Notes: generated from the letters alone by a model not told the origin. A stretch of 64,000 nt of DNA from Panicum virgatum (GCF_016808335.1 NC_053146.1:23244637-23308636); one strand, 5' to 3'. Positions 21,023 to 34,073 are shown, counted from the first letter of the stretch. Translations and numbers: made by a program.

Positions 21023-22250
21023 ATGCCGAGCCAGCACCCACGCCGCCAACCCACCCTAGATGACCAACTGATGGCACATATCAACCGTGAACACATCACA
21101 ATATTTTTCGAAGAAGAGGTAAACCCACAGATTCACAATCTTTGCGGCTTCTTAGTACTTACCAAGTTTGCTCCACGCCCGCAAACTTCAGAAGATGCCC
21201 CCGTTATCATCAATCACAGTGCACTACAGGAAGCAATAAAAAACTACATTGGGGTAGAGTTTCCGCTAGAGACTATCTCACATTTTTTTCATGATTACGT
21301 GCTGCTAACCCAATCATACGACGAAACCAATCACATCTTGAGGGAACCATATATCCAAGTTGGGTACCATATCCTTTCGATCTTACCATGGATGCCCGAA
21401 TATGATGCCATTATATTACACTTGGATGACATTATACCACCCCCCGCCACACCATCTAGATGCCCACAATCATCAGGAAATCACGAAGCACTCAGTCTTC
21501 TGATATCTGAAGTGCAACCATATCGTTTTGTTTAGTTTACCAGGATATTACCTAGAATCTTCACGAACATATGTCACATTCGCGACATCTAGGTGAATAG
21601 AAGATATTTCTCAATCAGGGCGAACACATATGCTCCAAGGGACACTATACCTAGTGTTGTACATGTAGCCGTCCGCAGAGTTTGGGCAGATGGTAATTAC
21701 TTGAACGTGTGGCCACTTTAGATTCATGCTGATTCTCTTCCACCGGACGACCCATGAGCAATCCAGGCCCGCACGAGCAATCCAGGTAACTACAGTTACA
21801 AAAGAACCTTGCTCCGTTAATGTTACATTGTTCCATCTAACAATTGTCACTCTTACTGCAGCTTTGAGGACCACCCCACTTTGATACACACTGTACCTGG
21901 AACCCCAAGGAGACCAGGGTGCGGGGACTTCTGGACAAGGAGGTGCACATGGAGCACGTCGTTTGCAATTAAGTATGGTTCAACTTGTCTAAACATCGCC
22001 CCTAACTACATACTTGAGCACCAAAACAATCCATAAACTGCGCTACCTCATGTGCATTCTCATGCAGTTCTGATTGAGGAAGAAGAAGCTTCGCTTACAG
22101 ATGAAAGGAGGAACTGGTTCCACCGTTGTATTGGAGACACCACCGAGCACACCATCGGATGCCACCCAACCAATAGACACTACGGAGGGTGACCAGGAAG
22201 AATCCAGCCACCACGAAGATCCTACCAAAACAATACCATGGTACATTTAA
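21023..22250 (+). pseudogene. DUF4283-like transposon-associated gene remnant
   Basis: An ATG at 21,023 opens a frame to 21,535. It includes F-F-E-E-E-V-N, a V-L-T-K-F block, I-S-H-F-F-H-D-Y-V-L-L and G-Y-H-I-L-S-I-L-P-W-M-P-E-Y, reminiscent of DUF4283-type domains in grass mobile-element proteins. A second part (about 21,594-21,780) continues in another frame with N-R-R-Y-F-S-I-R-A-N and V-W-P-L, interrupted by stops. Pieces to about 22,250 may be later exons. The family assignment is by memory of the pattern only. It may be cargo of an unrecognised DNA transposon. Confidence 0.45.
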
Positions 22251-23321
22251 TTGAACTCCAATCCATATGTATACAACTATCCAACTAAAACGAAAGAACT
22301 TGTCCAGCCGTTGGTTTGATACACAACTATTTTACAACAATGAAAAATAATATTTCCAAAGATGAGGAGACACTAGAAGCGGCAACCACTGAAGAAAGTT
22401 GTGCCTGATGTCACGACTACGTGCCCATCCTCTGTCTTGCCCATGGAGTCTGGACGCGCAACGCCGTCGCCACCATGAGATCCTCATTGCACTATGTGTG
22501 CTTGTGTCATTTCCCTTCCATTCTGTTTGGACTTGTGGTAATATGGACTACTAGCTAGTTGTATGGATTGCATGTGATGTTTATTGTAATGTATGGACTT
22601 GTATCATTTCCCTTGCATTCTGCATGCATGGACTTGCATTCTGAATAATGAAATGATTGTATTGTTTATTGTGATATATATGAACTGCCAGTGATGTATA
22701 GTTGATGGGGTTTCATATACGCGACTGAAAGAAAACAGGCTGATAGACACCTTCGCCGTGTGCTAGGGCCAAGACACACGACAAAGTATGAGTCTTTGAG
22801 GGGTGATGTCTCTCGAAAATGGTCCAATTTCAGTGTTTATAGCTTTGGTTTTTGAAAAATTATATATAAAGTAGAGTTTGTAGTTTAGCGCAAAATTCTT
22901 GATACCACCCGTTAAACTGATAGTATAGCAAATCGTTTCCCAATTTTTTCTGAGAAATTATTTAATCCAAAAAATAGCAAACCACATATGAAAACATGAA
23001 ATTTTCACATTTAGCGCATAAAAACCTGTGGATCTGGTGAAAAATACCAAAAATACAATTAATGATTTTTAGTGTTTGAAAGTGTGCAAAATACAAAGTT
23101 GTTCTTAAGTTGTAGTAGTGTGACATAGTAGAGGTTAGGGTTTCAACACAGTTTCTGATTTTGTGACACATATTTTTTGATTATAAACACTTAAATGCAT
23201 TTTTTATTTTTTCTATGTTCTTCATATTAAAATACGCGTATGGTAAAAATTTCAGTTTTTTCGATATTGTTTGCTATATTTCCTAATTTAAACGAATTTT
23301 CAAATTAATATGGAAAATCAT
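22251..23321. other. AT-rich spacer, no gene seen
   Basis: No convincing frame. A weak inverted repeat at about 22,750-22,790 (CGCCGTGTG facing CACACGAC) resembles CACTA subterminal motifs. From ~22,800 the sequence is AT-rich with no structure I can name. Confidence 0.5.
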
Positions 23322-23990
23322 TTGTAGGGGCGGGTGGGGGTTTCACCCGCCCTTACAAATCGATTTCTAGGGGCCGCCGGCGCCCCCGCCCCTACAAATC
23401 GTTTGCCTATGAATAGTTAAATACCCGAGGGCTTAGAAAAATTTTCAGAATCCCCTGGTGCGCGCAAGAAGACGCTGGAAGGCTGCCGAAATTTTTGGTG
23501 CTGCTCCCCTGCCGTCGCCGCTCCTCCTTCCCTAGCGCCGCCGCCGTTCGTGCTCCACCGCGCGCCGCTCCTCCTCAACCTCGCACCGGACCTCCACCGC
23601 GCGCGACCTCCGCACTGGACCTCGACGGTGCGTGCTATCCCCGATGGCCTCCTCCCACCGCGCGCGCCCTCCTCCACCGCACTCGACCTTCTCCACCGCG
23701 TCGTCCTCCTCCGCCGCTCCGGACCGCCCTCCCCGCCACCGCCCTCCGTGGCCGACCTCCTCCGCCGCGCCCTACCTCAGATCCGGCCGGGTAAAGGCGC
23801 CCGCCCGCCTCCTCCCGCGCATTGCTCCCTCTCCGCCGGCGCCGGCGCCCGCCCGCCTCCTTCCCATCGGCTCCTCCCTCCCCGGCACCACCGGCGCCCG
23901 CCCGCCTCCTCCATGTGAGCTCTCCCTCCCCTTCCCCATGGTGGCCGTCCACCACAGACATGTGGGGCCCGGGTGGCCGCCCACTAACAT
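23322..23990 (+). other. Hairpin plus leader module, copy 2
   Basis: Two hairpins built on ATTTGTAGGGGCGGG/CCCGCCCCTACAAAT (23,322-23,398) are followed by a TATA-like leader homologous to 20,541-20,640. A CpG-rich Pro/Ala/Arg stretch then shares CCTACCTCAGATCCGGCCGG with copy 1 (20,769 and 23,771). Protein-like frames here exist in several phases and look compositional. Confidence 0.5.
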
Positions 23991-24079
23991 GTGGGGCCCG
24001 GCTGTAAGCCCCTTGTTAGGGTTAGGTTCCAATTATTTTCTGATTTTTATTTAAATGATATCCCATTCATTTATTTGCA

Positions 24080-24425
24080 AGTAATAATTTGAATAATTTG
24101 TATTATTTTAGAGTTTAGGGTTTAGAATACTTTGAATATTTTGAATAATTTGTATCATTTAGAGTTTACAATATTTTGATAATTTGTATTATTCAAAGTA
24201 CTAGAATAATTTGAATTCCCCATATTTTGAATAATTTGTATTATTTAGGGTTTACAATAATTTGTATTACTCAAAATACTAGAATAATTTGAATTCCCCA
24301 TATTTTTAATAATTTGTATTGATTTAGTGAATTCTTATTATAGTCGTATGTGAATGTATTATTAGTCAAAAATTTCATGTGAATTCTCGTTATAGTCATA
24401 TGTGAATGTATTATTAGTCATATTT
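24080..24425. repeat. AT-rich tandem repeats
   Basis: Two ~80-bp units ending TTTGAATTCCCCATATTTT, with internal AATAATTTGTATTA repeats (about 24,090-24,330), are followed by a ~50-bp direct duplication around GTGAATGTATTATTAGTCA (24,337-24,420). They look like intron or spacer microsatellite growth. Confidence 0.65.
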
Positions 24426-25915
24426 GTTACTTTCTTATTTTCTATTTTGATGTGCTTTATTGTTGTTGTATCCATGCGATATTTTATTCAAATTATGTAT
24501 GTGAATGTGATAAAGAACTCGCCGAATGTCCGGGAGTGTGTCCGATCTTTCCCGGTACAACTTCTCACACAAAAATAATTTTCTGAAATTTCACTCAAAG
24601 AGTATAACGATCAGTAATTATCCCTTCTCTTTATATATATATATATATAGCGAAACACCGTTGAAAGATTATAAAAATATATGCAGGTGCGGCAGCAACA
24701 ATATTCAATTCATACTCAATACATAGTCGCCCAGATGGTTGCACGTTACCAAACAAAAATGACTAAGCCTCACAAAGTAATGTGAAGATTATTTTATTTG
24801 CCTGTCCAACCAACAGCAGCACGCAGCTATTACAAAAACGAACTGACTCTCACGTCAGTAATCCTCAAACAATCACAGATGTCAAGATATAACAGTATAA
24901 TCCACGACTATTTAATCCAGCACCGCAAGTAGCAAAGATATTTAATCAGGCGGAAACGAGATCTCAAAAATCCAGATGAATGAATAATTCCGCTTGATTA
25001 ACCAACACCAGTAGCAGCACAAAAAGATAGAGGGATTTGGCTTACAGAAGATGCAAACCAAACCCTAAATAGATCTTCCACCCGCGGCCACGACAAACCA
25101 CGATCAGAAGATGGGGATCCACTGAAGAATCCGGAGCAACGCACCCAGGAAACAATCCTGATCACGCTTCCAATACGATCCAGAAGAATCGGCAAGGTAG
25201 ATGAGATCGGATGGCGTCTCGCTGTTCGTAGGAATCCTAGACGAGAGACACAAATAAAATCCAATCTAATCTTACATGGCTGACTAGCAGCACTTTATAC
25301 GCACGCAGGCGCACAACAATTCGACGCAGGTCCGACTCGACCAGACCCAGGCTATAATTAGCACGTACGTGACCCATCCCAAACATGAAACTAACTTTGA
25401 CATGCTAATATTAAAATAATGCGGCAACATTGCTAAATCACCTCGCTGATCAATGGACCAGATAAAATTCACGTATTCAGATTAGGTGGCCCTTTATCTT
25501 GACGTGCATGGTCTCCATATTGACATATTTCCTTGGCCGCCCTTTTCTTCTTTTTATCAAGCAATAAAACATTTCTAAAATATATATTTGATGATAGGCC
25601 GGCGCTAGTAAATTTGTCCATATTTTTACCATATTTCTCGTCAAAATAAATAGCTCCAAATTGAAGACCAATTACCATATTTGAAATTGGAGAATTTTCT
25701 GTAGATGTATCTTGAGGAGCCATGGGCTCATCAGAAAGCAATATGTATGAGTCGACACTGCAGACTTATATGAGTTTTATTATCAATTTCCAATCTTTTT
25801 TCTACTTAATAAAGTTTGTACTCCCAGCATTTATTATTCAAAGTAATTATAATTTATAAAGTGGTTAATTATGAATTAAAATTAGTTTCGATGGCTTTGT
25901 AATGTAGAAGTCGTA
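24426..25915. other. Unassigned stretch with LTR-like features and one small frame
   Basis: A TA microsatellite lies at 24,635-24,650. From about 24,790 to 25,470 the minus strand reads like a plant LTR or leader (a TATAAAG box near 25,295), but I could not find matching termini or a TSD. A minus-strand frame at 25,469-25,741 encodes 90 residues with normal composition (I-G-L-Q-F-G-A-I-Y-F-D, then a Lys-rich patch) that I do not recognise. No other gene is seen. Confidence 0.3.
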
Positions 25916-28027
25916 ATGGATCGTCCATCGCCATCTTCCCTACAAAGGGATGATCCCGCACCTCAAGACGATGAAATCGAGCTAATTGCATCCCAGATGG
26001 AGTTGCACAATGACCAATCTAGGAACGAGCACTCCGACGACGGTCATGAATCTGGGGACGAGCTGGGTCATGGGATTGGAGAAAGCGGCTCTTGGCAAGG
26101 AAATGTATGGGTCGACCTGGTTGATCCACACGCTTCGGTGCCAAGAGAAAGACATTCAGAGGAGGCGTTAGATCCGGATTATGAACCAGAACCATGTCAG
26201 GACGCCCCGACAGGAAGGAGTAAGTGCCATCGCCGCCCCCCTAGCCCAACAGAGGAAGACAATGAAAGCTCGGGTCCGGACCCTACAAGTACAACCTCTG
26301 ACCGCCTAAACAAAAAGAAACGAGGTCAGCGAGGAAGAAACCAATATTTTGAAGGGCAGTTCACGGTTAATGCAATTAGCGCAGTAGGAGAGCCCATAGA
26401 TCCCCCGAGATTGTAGCAAAGTTTCATAATGCCATCCGGGCTATAATCAGAAAAAAGGTGTTTGTGGATCCAACGATCCCCAAATGGACACTAGTTCCCG
26501 AGGGGAGGAAAGAAACAATGTGGCAATTGTTAAGCAGAACTTTTATTTTACCCCAAGGAACTAGAGATAAAGTGAAACATTATACTAGGAAGATGCTCAG
26601 TGAAACTTTTCGCAGATGGAAGAGCAAACTTAATATTCGATATGTCAAGAAGGGTCTCACACCCTTTGCAGATTTCGGGGACATGACACCAGCACAATAG
26701 GAAGAGTTTGTTTGACAGAAGACCACTGAAGAAGCTCTAGCCCTAAGCCAGAAGCAAAATGACCTAGCAAAGAGCAACATACATAAAGTGCACCTTGGGC
26801 CGGGGGGTACCAACTAATGCTCGACCGGTGGTGGCATGAAAGAGAGGCGGCAATAGCTGCCGGGCAGCCTGACCCATATGACGGCTTGGACGAACATGGC
26901 TGGCAATGGATACAAGCGAGGAAGTTAAAGCTAGTGGAAGGGAAACCAAAGTTTGATCAAGCTGAGACTGACACGGTGGCACATAATATGTTAGAACTTG
27001 CCAAGCTTCAGAAATAAAGAAAGTTCAAACCCCAAAGGGGACAGGATGTGCTCAGTACAACCATTGGGTCCAAAGAGCATGGAGGCCGTGTTAGAGGCTT
27101 GTCCTCTAAATTGAGCATCAAGAATGGGTTCGAGAAGGACAAGGCTAGGTATAGGATCCATGACCGCTACAAAGAAGAAATCGTGGCAGCAGCAGAGAAT
27201 GCAATGCAAGCCAAGTTCAAGGATATGTTGAGAGCAGCACTTGCAGAGCAGCACAAGCAGCTAGGGCTAATTATGTTCAACCCATCGCAAGAGGTTGGAC
27301 AGCAACAGATGGTGGTCATGGTCCCTCTAGTACTTGGCCAAGCAAGTTCGACATGTGCCCAGAGTAGTGCCGCCTCGAACACATCACATCCATACCCGAT
27401 GGATGCCATAACGAGTATTACTCCATGCTTGTTGCTCTATCTGGTCGGCAGAGCTGGAAAAACAAAGGAAGTTGCTAGGGTCCGAGTGCGTCCGGCTAGG
27501 GATGTATTTGAGGGAAACCCGATCCCGGCCCTATATACGTGCGTAGAAGTGGAGGAACTCTTGAAATCAAGCTACGAGGATAACGAGATAGACATCTCCA
27601 CCGCAGATGGGAAGAATTGCCTTGGTGAATGTGTCGGCAGCACAATTCTGTGGCACAAAGGAGATACCTTACCTGTTATTTAGATAACTATGTCTGCCAT
27701 GGGCCTTATCTCGCCAGGACCACAACAAGAATATGCCCTCTCATCACCACAACCATGAGAGGAATCACCAGCGGCTCCAGATCTACGAGAGCCATCACCT
27801 CAGGATCCTCCATCACTAGCGGCTCTAGACACATGAGAGCCGTCACCTCAGGATCCTCCATCACCAGCGGCTCCAGTGCCAAGAGACCCGTCACCTCAGG
27901 CTCCGCCATCACCAACAGCTCTAGTGCCATGAGGGCCGTCACCTCAGGCACCGCCTTCACCAGTGGCTCGAACATCACCACCGGGTCGAACATCACCACC
28001 ACCACGAGAGCCATCCCCACAGGCACC
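25916..28027 (+). pseudogene. CACTA tnp1-like protein (Transposase_24 type), decayed
   Basis: The N-terminal frame 25,916-26,416 is acidic (Asp/Glu/Ser-rich) and ends in a basic patch and G-Q-F-T-V-N-A-I. After a frameshift at ~26,412 come the conserved blocks W-x-L-V-P-E, F-I-L-P-Q-G, F-R-R-W-K-S, Y-V-K-K-G-L-T-P-F and L-G-P-G-G-Y of the plant En/Spm Ptta family. A second frameshift lies at ~26,805; then G-L-D-E-H-G-W-Q-W, G-R-V-R-G-L and a Lys/Glu helix. Stops occur at 26,698, 26,713, 27,015 and 27,681. The C-terminus is a Pro/Ser repeat. In En/Spm systems the smaller protein binds subterminal repeats and assists excision. It may be the partner gene of the CACTA-1 transposase upstream. RT2 inserts at its 3' end. 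Confidence 0.75.
27787..27978 (+). repeat. 48-bp tandem repeat in the tnp1-like C-terminus
   Basis: Four units begin GAGAGCC, GAGAGCC, GAGACCC and GAGGGCC at 27,787, 27,835, 27,883 and 27,931. In the tnp1 frame each unit encodes a 16-residue E-P-S-P-Q-D-P-P-S type Pro/Ser repeat. Being a multiple of three, expansion keeps the frame. Confidence 0.88.
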
Positions 28028-28444
28028 TGTCAGACCCGGGGCAGTGGGACTGCTTATAGGCATAGAATGTTCTAGAGTAAGGGATAACTTATGGATGTAC
28101 CTTACCTCTTTTGTAACTACCCGAATAGGCGTAGAACTAGCTGCAGTACAAAGGAAACTACCCGATTGTGTTGTAGTAGGACTCCAACTGTACTCGGCTA
28201 GGACTTTCCATGTAATCCTGTCCCCCCGGATATTTAAGGGCGGGCAGGGACCCCCCTCCAAATAATCATCAACACCTAAGGCAATACAAACCACACAGGA
28301 CGTAGGGTATTACGCAAACTCGCGGCCCAAACCTGTCTAAATCTTTGTGTTACTTGTACCATCGAGTTCTATAGCAGTCGATCCCTACCTACAAACCCTA
28401 CTGCTAAGGCTATCCCTGAGCAGGCTTGGCAGTAAACACCGATA
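28028..28444 (+). repeat. RT2 left LTR (5' LTR)
   Basis: It starts TGTCAGACCC and ends near ACACCGATA, just before the primer site. At about 417 bp it is short. The terminal CA is altered to TA, presumably by mutation. With no partner LTR in the window, the boundary rests on the TG start and the primer site. Confidence 0.65.
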
Positions 28445-28446
28445 GC

Positions 28447-28464
28447 TGGCACGCCAGGTAGGGG
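28447..28464 (+). other. RT2 primer-binding site
   Basis: TGGCACGCCAGGTAGGGG sits two to three bases after the LTR, the typical spacing for Tat-type elements. Confidence 0.65.
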
Positions 28465-30870
28465 ATTCGGCGAGTTTACCAACGAATTCGATGGCCGGAT
28501 CAAGCAACGCCAACAGCGTGCCAGAAGGCACGACCCTCATTTTCGGTTCCTGGGCTTGCACGGCTGACGGAATGGGAGGCTTTTCCAGCCACCTTGTCAT
28601 CCCTAACTCGCCTAGATCGAAAACCCGCTCCCAACTCGCCTACATCCGCGAGTCCGCGGATCTCGACGAGAAAAGAGTTCCACCCGAACTCGACTCGGAC
28701 AACCCGGAAAACGTGACAACTCAAAACCAAACTCTTGGCTTGGTCGAGTTCGACACAAATTCTAATTCCGAAAAGCCTCACTTTTCCAAAACTCTTGGAA
28801 AATACCTGGCTTATCTCAAGACGGTTAAATGCCCTAAGATAAAAAACTCAAAACTACTCGCCGAAGTGGATCAAGTTTCACGATCGATAGAGGGCTGCAT
28901 CAAACTTGCAGAAACCACTCTCAGCCCATATGCACCATAGCAGAACCCTAAAGTACTAAACCCACCGCAGAAGAGGTCGGTGATATGCTCTCAGGGATCG
29001 ATCGGGTAAATTCGAAGCTTGCCGACTGCATTAAGGTGGCTGAAAGCACTCTACAAAACAAAGAACAGAAAGCGGGAGGAGGAATCTGCGGGGGAGCTAG
29101 TGAGACAAACCCCCGGCTTGTTCGGATGGGACTGTCTATCTCCAGGATACCTCAAAGCCCTTCACCGAAACCTGCTCACACTCGGACTCTGAAACCAGTC
29201 GAGTCCAAGTTCGATCAGGACTTTAATCTTTTCATGAACGGTCTCGAGAACTTTGAACCGCTCGATGATCTTGAAGAGTGGTCAGACAACGTCGAACTGT
29301 TCATGGATGCTATGGCCAAACCAACCGAGCATGCTGATGCTTTTTGGGAACTAGCCAAGCTTAAAAAAGGAAAAGCCAAGGCTCCAGAACAATCCAGTGA
29401 TTCAATCTATGATAAACCCTGGATTAAGGAGCCTGAGGGGCTAACTCCTACTCAATCATGGCTACACTGGATGAACGAGAATGCCCTCTGTGTAGAGATG
29501 TGCATACCGCTTCTCGCTCACCCAAAGCATACACACTCTAAAATTGGTGGGCTAACCAAATCCGAATCCGAGTACTCTTCCGATCCGGAGGATCAGCTGG
29601 ATAACCTAATCCAGTACAGTAAACAAGTCGAGTCCAACTCGTCTAAGAATCTCAAGTCCGATCAGGACTCCCTCCCTAACCTGATTATATATGCAACGCC
29701 GCAAGGACGGACGGTGCATCTCAGGAAGGCACAAGATCCCAATGCCTCCAGCTCACAGCCAGCGGATCTGCCCTACCAACAGAGCACTCCTCTAGATCCG
29801 TCCTCAAGCAAACAAGACCAAGAAGTTCAAGACCTTTGCCGTGAAAACCTCATGGTTTGCATCTCCGAAGAACCTGAGGACGATCCCACGGAGCGCCTCA
29901 ACCTTGATGACTACAATTCCTAAGAATTCGATGAGTACCTTTCCGACAACATGGAAACTACTCCCCCCACAATCACTGAAGCCCAAGCTACCACCAATGA
30001 GGTTCTACCTGCTCCTCTTCCTCCTCCAGCGGTGACCGTCACCGTCCAACTGGACGAGCAGAATCCAGCAGAAGACCTCTACGAACGTCGTCGCCAGCTC
30101 AACCAGAAGAGGGCATTCAAGCGTCAGCGCCTCACCAACACCCTACAAGAACAACAAGGCAACAACTACGACTACTCCAACTGCGACCTCCGCAGTGTGA
30201 TCAATGTTGGGTGTGATATGCGCAACATCATCATCTCAAGGAGAAAGGAACGACAGGAAGTCGAGGCGTACAGCCCTTCTTCCAACTACCGTATCCCGCC
30301 AAAGGCTTCTGCATCCTTCAAGAAGCACAAGCCGGCTGTTGGCGCCTACCAACATCACCAGCGATTAATCCCACAAACGCCAATTTGGGGTGGCGGGAAC
30401 ACGAATAAATCCGCAAGCGCACGAGATATCGCTGTAACATTTTACCTGGGAGTATACCAGGGTGTCATTTATATTTCCGCAGGGAAGGCGATGAGTGAGA
30501 GAATATATAGATTAGTGGGTGAACTCTATCTAGATTGGATATTCTCATGCATAAACAGGGGTAAGATAATAACATGGTAGGAGGTAGTGTGACACACACA
30601 CAAACTACCCTCCCGGATAAATAAATAAAAGAAAGATAAAAGGTGCTTTAGGCCGGGAGCAAAGTAAAAGTCAGAGCTCGAGTCAGCTGTACTAGGCTAG
30701 TTATATCTACACTTTCTCATTGATTAGCTCATTAGAGATTAAACTACACAACAGGGAGATCGCTATTGAAGCGATGAGAGGAGCCCATACACCCCGGCGA
30801 CTTTATGTACCTCCTACCCCCTATACCGAACGTGGATGATTACTAAAAGGAACGGACAGGGCTGTCACCT

Positions 30871-33800
30871 TGAAGCGTCCCCTCATAAGAGAGAACTTAA
30901 ATGTGATACAAAGCACCAGTCCCAGGAGGCTGATGCCACATTTATTACATCAGATGGTTCAAAACCGTACAAACCTTGGAGGACACTCGATACAGATGAT
31001 AATAATAATTAACCAGGCTACGACATAACACCAGACCGCGAACCACATAGGGTCTACTACGGGCTCAGAGTACTGCGACAGCGGAGGCATCTCGACAGGG
31101 CCGGTTCCACAGGCAAGGTTGGGTGTAGAACGATAACCCTACTCGGCGTCGTCTGGTACGAAGTCCGGGTCTTCTTCTGTAAAAAGTAAGAGTGGGGTGA
31201 GTACAAACGTACTCAGCAAGTCCAACCACACCCACGGAGGGGGTTATAACAGAATAATATGCATAGGTAAAGCAAGGAATAGGTTACGGTTTAATTTGCA
31301 GAAAAACGATATTTTATGCAGGGGTTCATTTAACAGAAAACCTTTTTTAGAAATCAGTTTTTGCATTAACACGGAGTTCAGGTTTTAAAACTGCTACCGG
31401 ACTCCCCGTCCGTCGTAGCACACGGCACAACTGCCGGACATAATTCCAAAACAACTCACACCAGCCCATCCCAAGGAAACACTAGTTATGTGACCACACC
31501 GTAACTCGCCCAATACCGTGGGCACGGACTATTCGAATAGATTCTTAACTCTGCAGAGGTGTGCAACTTTACCCACAAGTAGGATACCACAACTCGAACA
31601 CCGTCGTGTCGGTGTAGATCCCAACATAGCCATTACCCACCATAGCTAAGCCTGACTAGCCATCACGGGATGCACCAAGGGGTCATTGACCGTTCACTTA
31701 GGTATAACCGGGCATAAGTCACTCGGGGCTTATCCCTTTTCCTTAGTTACCCGTTGCTCTCAGCTCTCCTGATGGCTACCACACCAACTAGTGGGATTTA
31801 TGCTACGCCGTTGCCCATTCAACGGTCGAGTGGTTTGCACGATAATGGAGTTAGGTGAGATGACACACCAACTCGGTCCTTGGACACGACAAGATGGATA
31901 TCTCCCTTCTTTGCCTTGCCACACAGGCACAAGCACACCAATCGGCAAATCACACAGAAATGCCGTCCATCTCGTCCATACTCATCTTTCGAAAATCCAC
32001 ATTTTATCCCTTCCCACACACACACATTTTCTTTGTAAATCAAATGGTATTATAAGCGTTCTAGCATCGATTAACGTCCAAGCAAAATTAGACTTAATCT
32101 AGGTAGTCAAGGAATGGTCATCACAAATCAAGGGGTGGCTATCCAACCGTGTTTTCATGCAAGTAAAACATATGCAATTTTGTAAAACAGGCCATTGGGT
32201 TGTATTTATAAAAACTAGGACAGAAACATGCATCAGAGGATGGGATTGAACTTGCCGTCTTCAAAGCCTTCGGGGAAGCCTTGCCCTTCGGGCTCGGGGT
32301 CATGGAATTGGTCCTCGTTCTCCTGCTCACAGCACGGCTCGTTGACGGGTTCTCCTTCGTTCACTCCGTGGTCTACAGTGCACACAAACAAGCACACAAT
32401 CAAAACAAGGATTTGTCGTCGAGCTCGAAACGGGAACACATGAAATATAGAGCATAGATTGTTATTTTTGAATGGTTTCTGAATGGTATGGCCAAAACTG
32501 AGTTAGGGGAGGCGGGGTAAAATTTTAGGTTAAACCGGGGTCGTTAGGCACATAAAATGATAGGTCGGGGGAGCGTTTTGGCCCTAAACAGGAGTCCAGG
32601 GACCTAATTGTAATTAAGATTAAGTAGGCAGGGGCTTGGTTTATAATTTAGAAATTATTTGGGTCATTCTAAAAGGGTCAGGGTTTATCTGTAATTAAGT
32701 TTATATGGGAGGGGGCTTATTTTGAAATTAGGTAAAAAGGCAGGGTTTACTTTGCAAATTGGTTAAAGGGGAGGGGGGACTCTTAACCAAATAAGAGGGA
32801 AAGGAGGGGGCTTGGGGCAATTTTGCCCCTTCTTCCTCCTCCCCCCGACGCAGAACAGGGGAGGGGTAGGGGCGCGCCGGCGGCGGCCGATTCGGCCGCC
32901 TTGGGCCTTGACGGCGGCCCGGGGTAGAGGGGAAAGGAGGTGGGGGCCCGGCGGGGTTGATTCCCGGCCTCACCTTGTGCCGGGGCGGCGCTCAGAGGCG
33001 GGGCGACGCGGGCCGGCGGCGGCGGCGCTACTGAAGCGGGGCGGCGGCGCTAGCGCTGGGGAGGGGAGGCGGTGGCGGCCAGGGAGGTTTGAGTGCGAGG
33101 GTGCGGCGCCGGTGGGGAGGCTTTTATAGCCGTGAAGAGGCGGTGGCGGCTTGGCGGGATGCGGCGGAGGCCGGCGGCCGAAATAATGGCGGTGGGGGCC
33201 GGCGTCAACGGCGGTCGGGGCTCGGCGAGGCGACGTGACGCCTCAGGCAGGCGGCGACCGCTGCAGGCGTCACTGTGCCGAGGTCGCTGCCGCCTGTACG
33301 GCGTCAACAGTGGTCGTGGCGGTGTGCGCGCGCACGGGATAGGGGGCGGCCGGGAAACGTGCGGCGTGCGGCACGTGCGGCCGAGTGACGGGGCGCCGCA
33401 GCGTGCGTGCGCGGCCAATGGCCTCGGCGTGGCGCAGCCCAACGCGGCGAGCGCGTGCGGGTGGTTGCACGGCTCGGGGTGGCTTGGCACGGCGCGTCGG
33501 TCGGCCAGGGAGGGTGCGGGGTGAGCGGGAGGCGGAGTCACGGCGTGGGAAGAGCATGCCGGGAGCGGGGAGCGGCCCAGGGAGGGAGCAGGGGCGAGGG
33601 GGGTGGTGGCGCGGCCGAGCCGTGCGGAGCAGGGGAAGGGGGCCGGGCCGGTGCTCTGCCGCGTTCGGGAAGGAGGGAGGAGAAGGGAGGAAGGAGAGGG
33701 GAGAAGAAAAGAAAGAAAAGGAGGAAAAGAAAAGAAAAGAGAAAGAAATTGGGAAAAAGAAAAAGAAAAAGAAAAAGGAGGGGAAAGAGAAGGGAAAAAG

Positions 33801-34073
33801 AGAGGGGGAGAGAGGTCCGCGCCGGGATCACGGCGCTGATCGCGGAGCCGGTCGGCCACGCTTGGCGTCCGGGCGCGCGAGAGCGCGACGCGCAGGTCGA
33901 GGGGAAACAGGGTGCTGGATACGGGTGTCGGGTCTTTGGGGAATCGGGAGTCCCGGCGGAACAGGGTGGATTCCGGAAAATTGGGGTTAGGGTTTCAAGG
34001 AGGGATCTTGAGCTCAACGACGAAGCAAAATTTTAGCGCATGATTTATTTTAGGTAATTTTCGGGATGTTACA
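30871..34073 (-). repeat. RT4 left LTR (3' LTR)
   Basis: It matches 41,057-44,258 throughout. It contains a GC-rich half with long compositional frames in several phases, and a 149-nt purine tract (33,667-33,815). The gag-pol frame runs ~78 nt into it. Confidence 0.96.
33667..33815 (+). repeat. 149-nt purine-only tract in the RT4 left LTR
   Basis: Only A and G occur, apart from one TT (33,749-33,750), built from GGAAG, GAAAA and GAAAAA units. The element's transcript would carry the pyrimidine complement. The same tract is in the other LTR at 43,852-44,000. Long mirror-like purine runs can form triplex DNA. Confidence 0.9.

Noticed and set aside
24790..25470. A copia solo LTR on the minus strand
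   Set aside because: Promoter-like features are present, but no TG...CA ends with a matching 5-bp duplication could be found, so it is left unassigned.
27629..28075. Thr/Ser/Gly repeat protein frame
   Set aside because: It is another phase of the 48-bp repeat; the tnp1 phase gives the Pro/Ser repeat continuous with conserved domains, so that phase is preferred.
33050..33859. Long Pro/Ser/Phe-rich frame on the minus strand of the RT4 LTR (also at 43,235-44,071) and several overlapping plus-strand frames
   Set aside because: The same DNA is open in several phases because it is GC-rich and purine-only; residues are low-complexity and no domain is visible. It is composition, not a gene.
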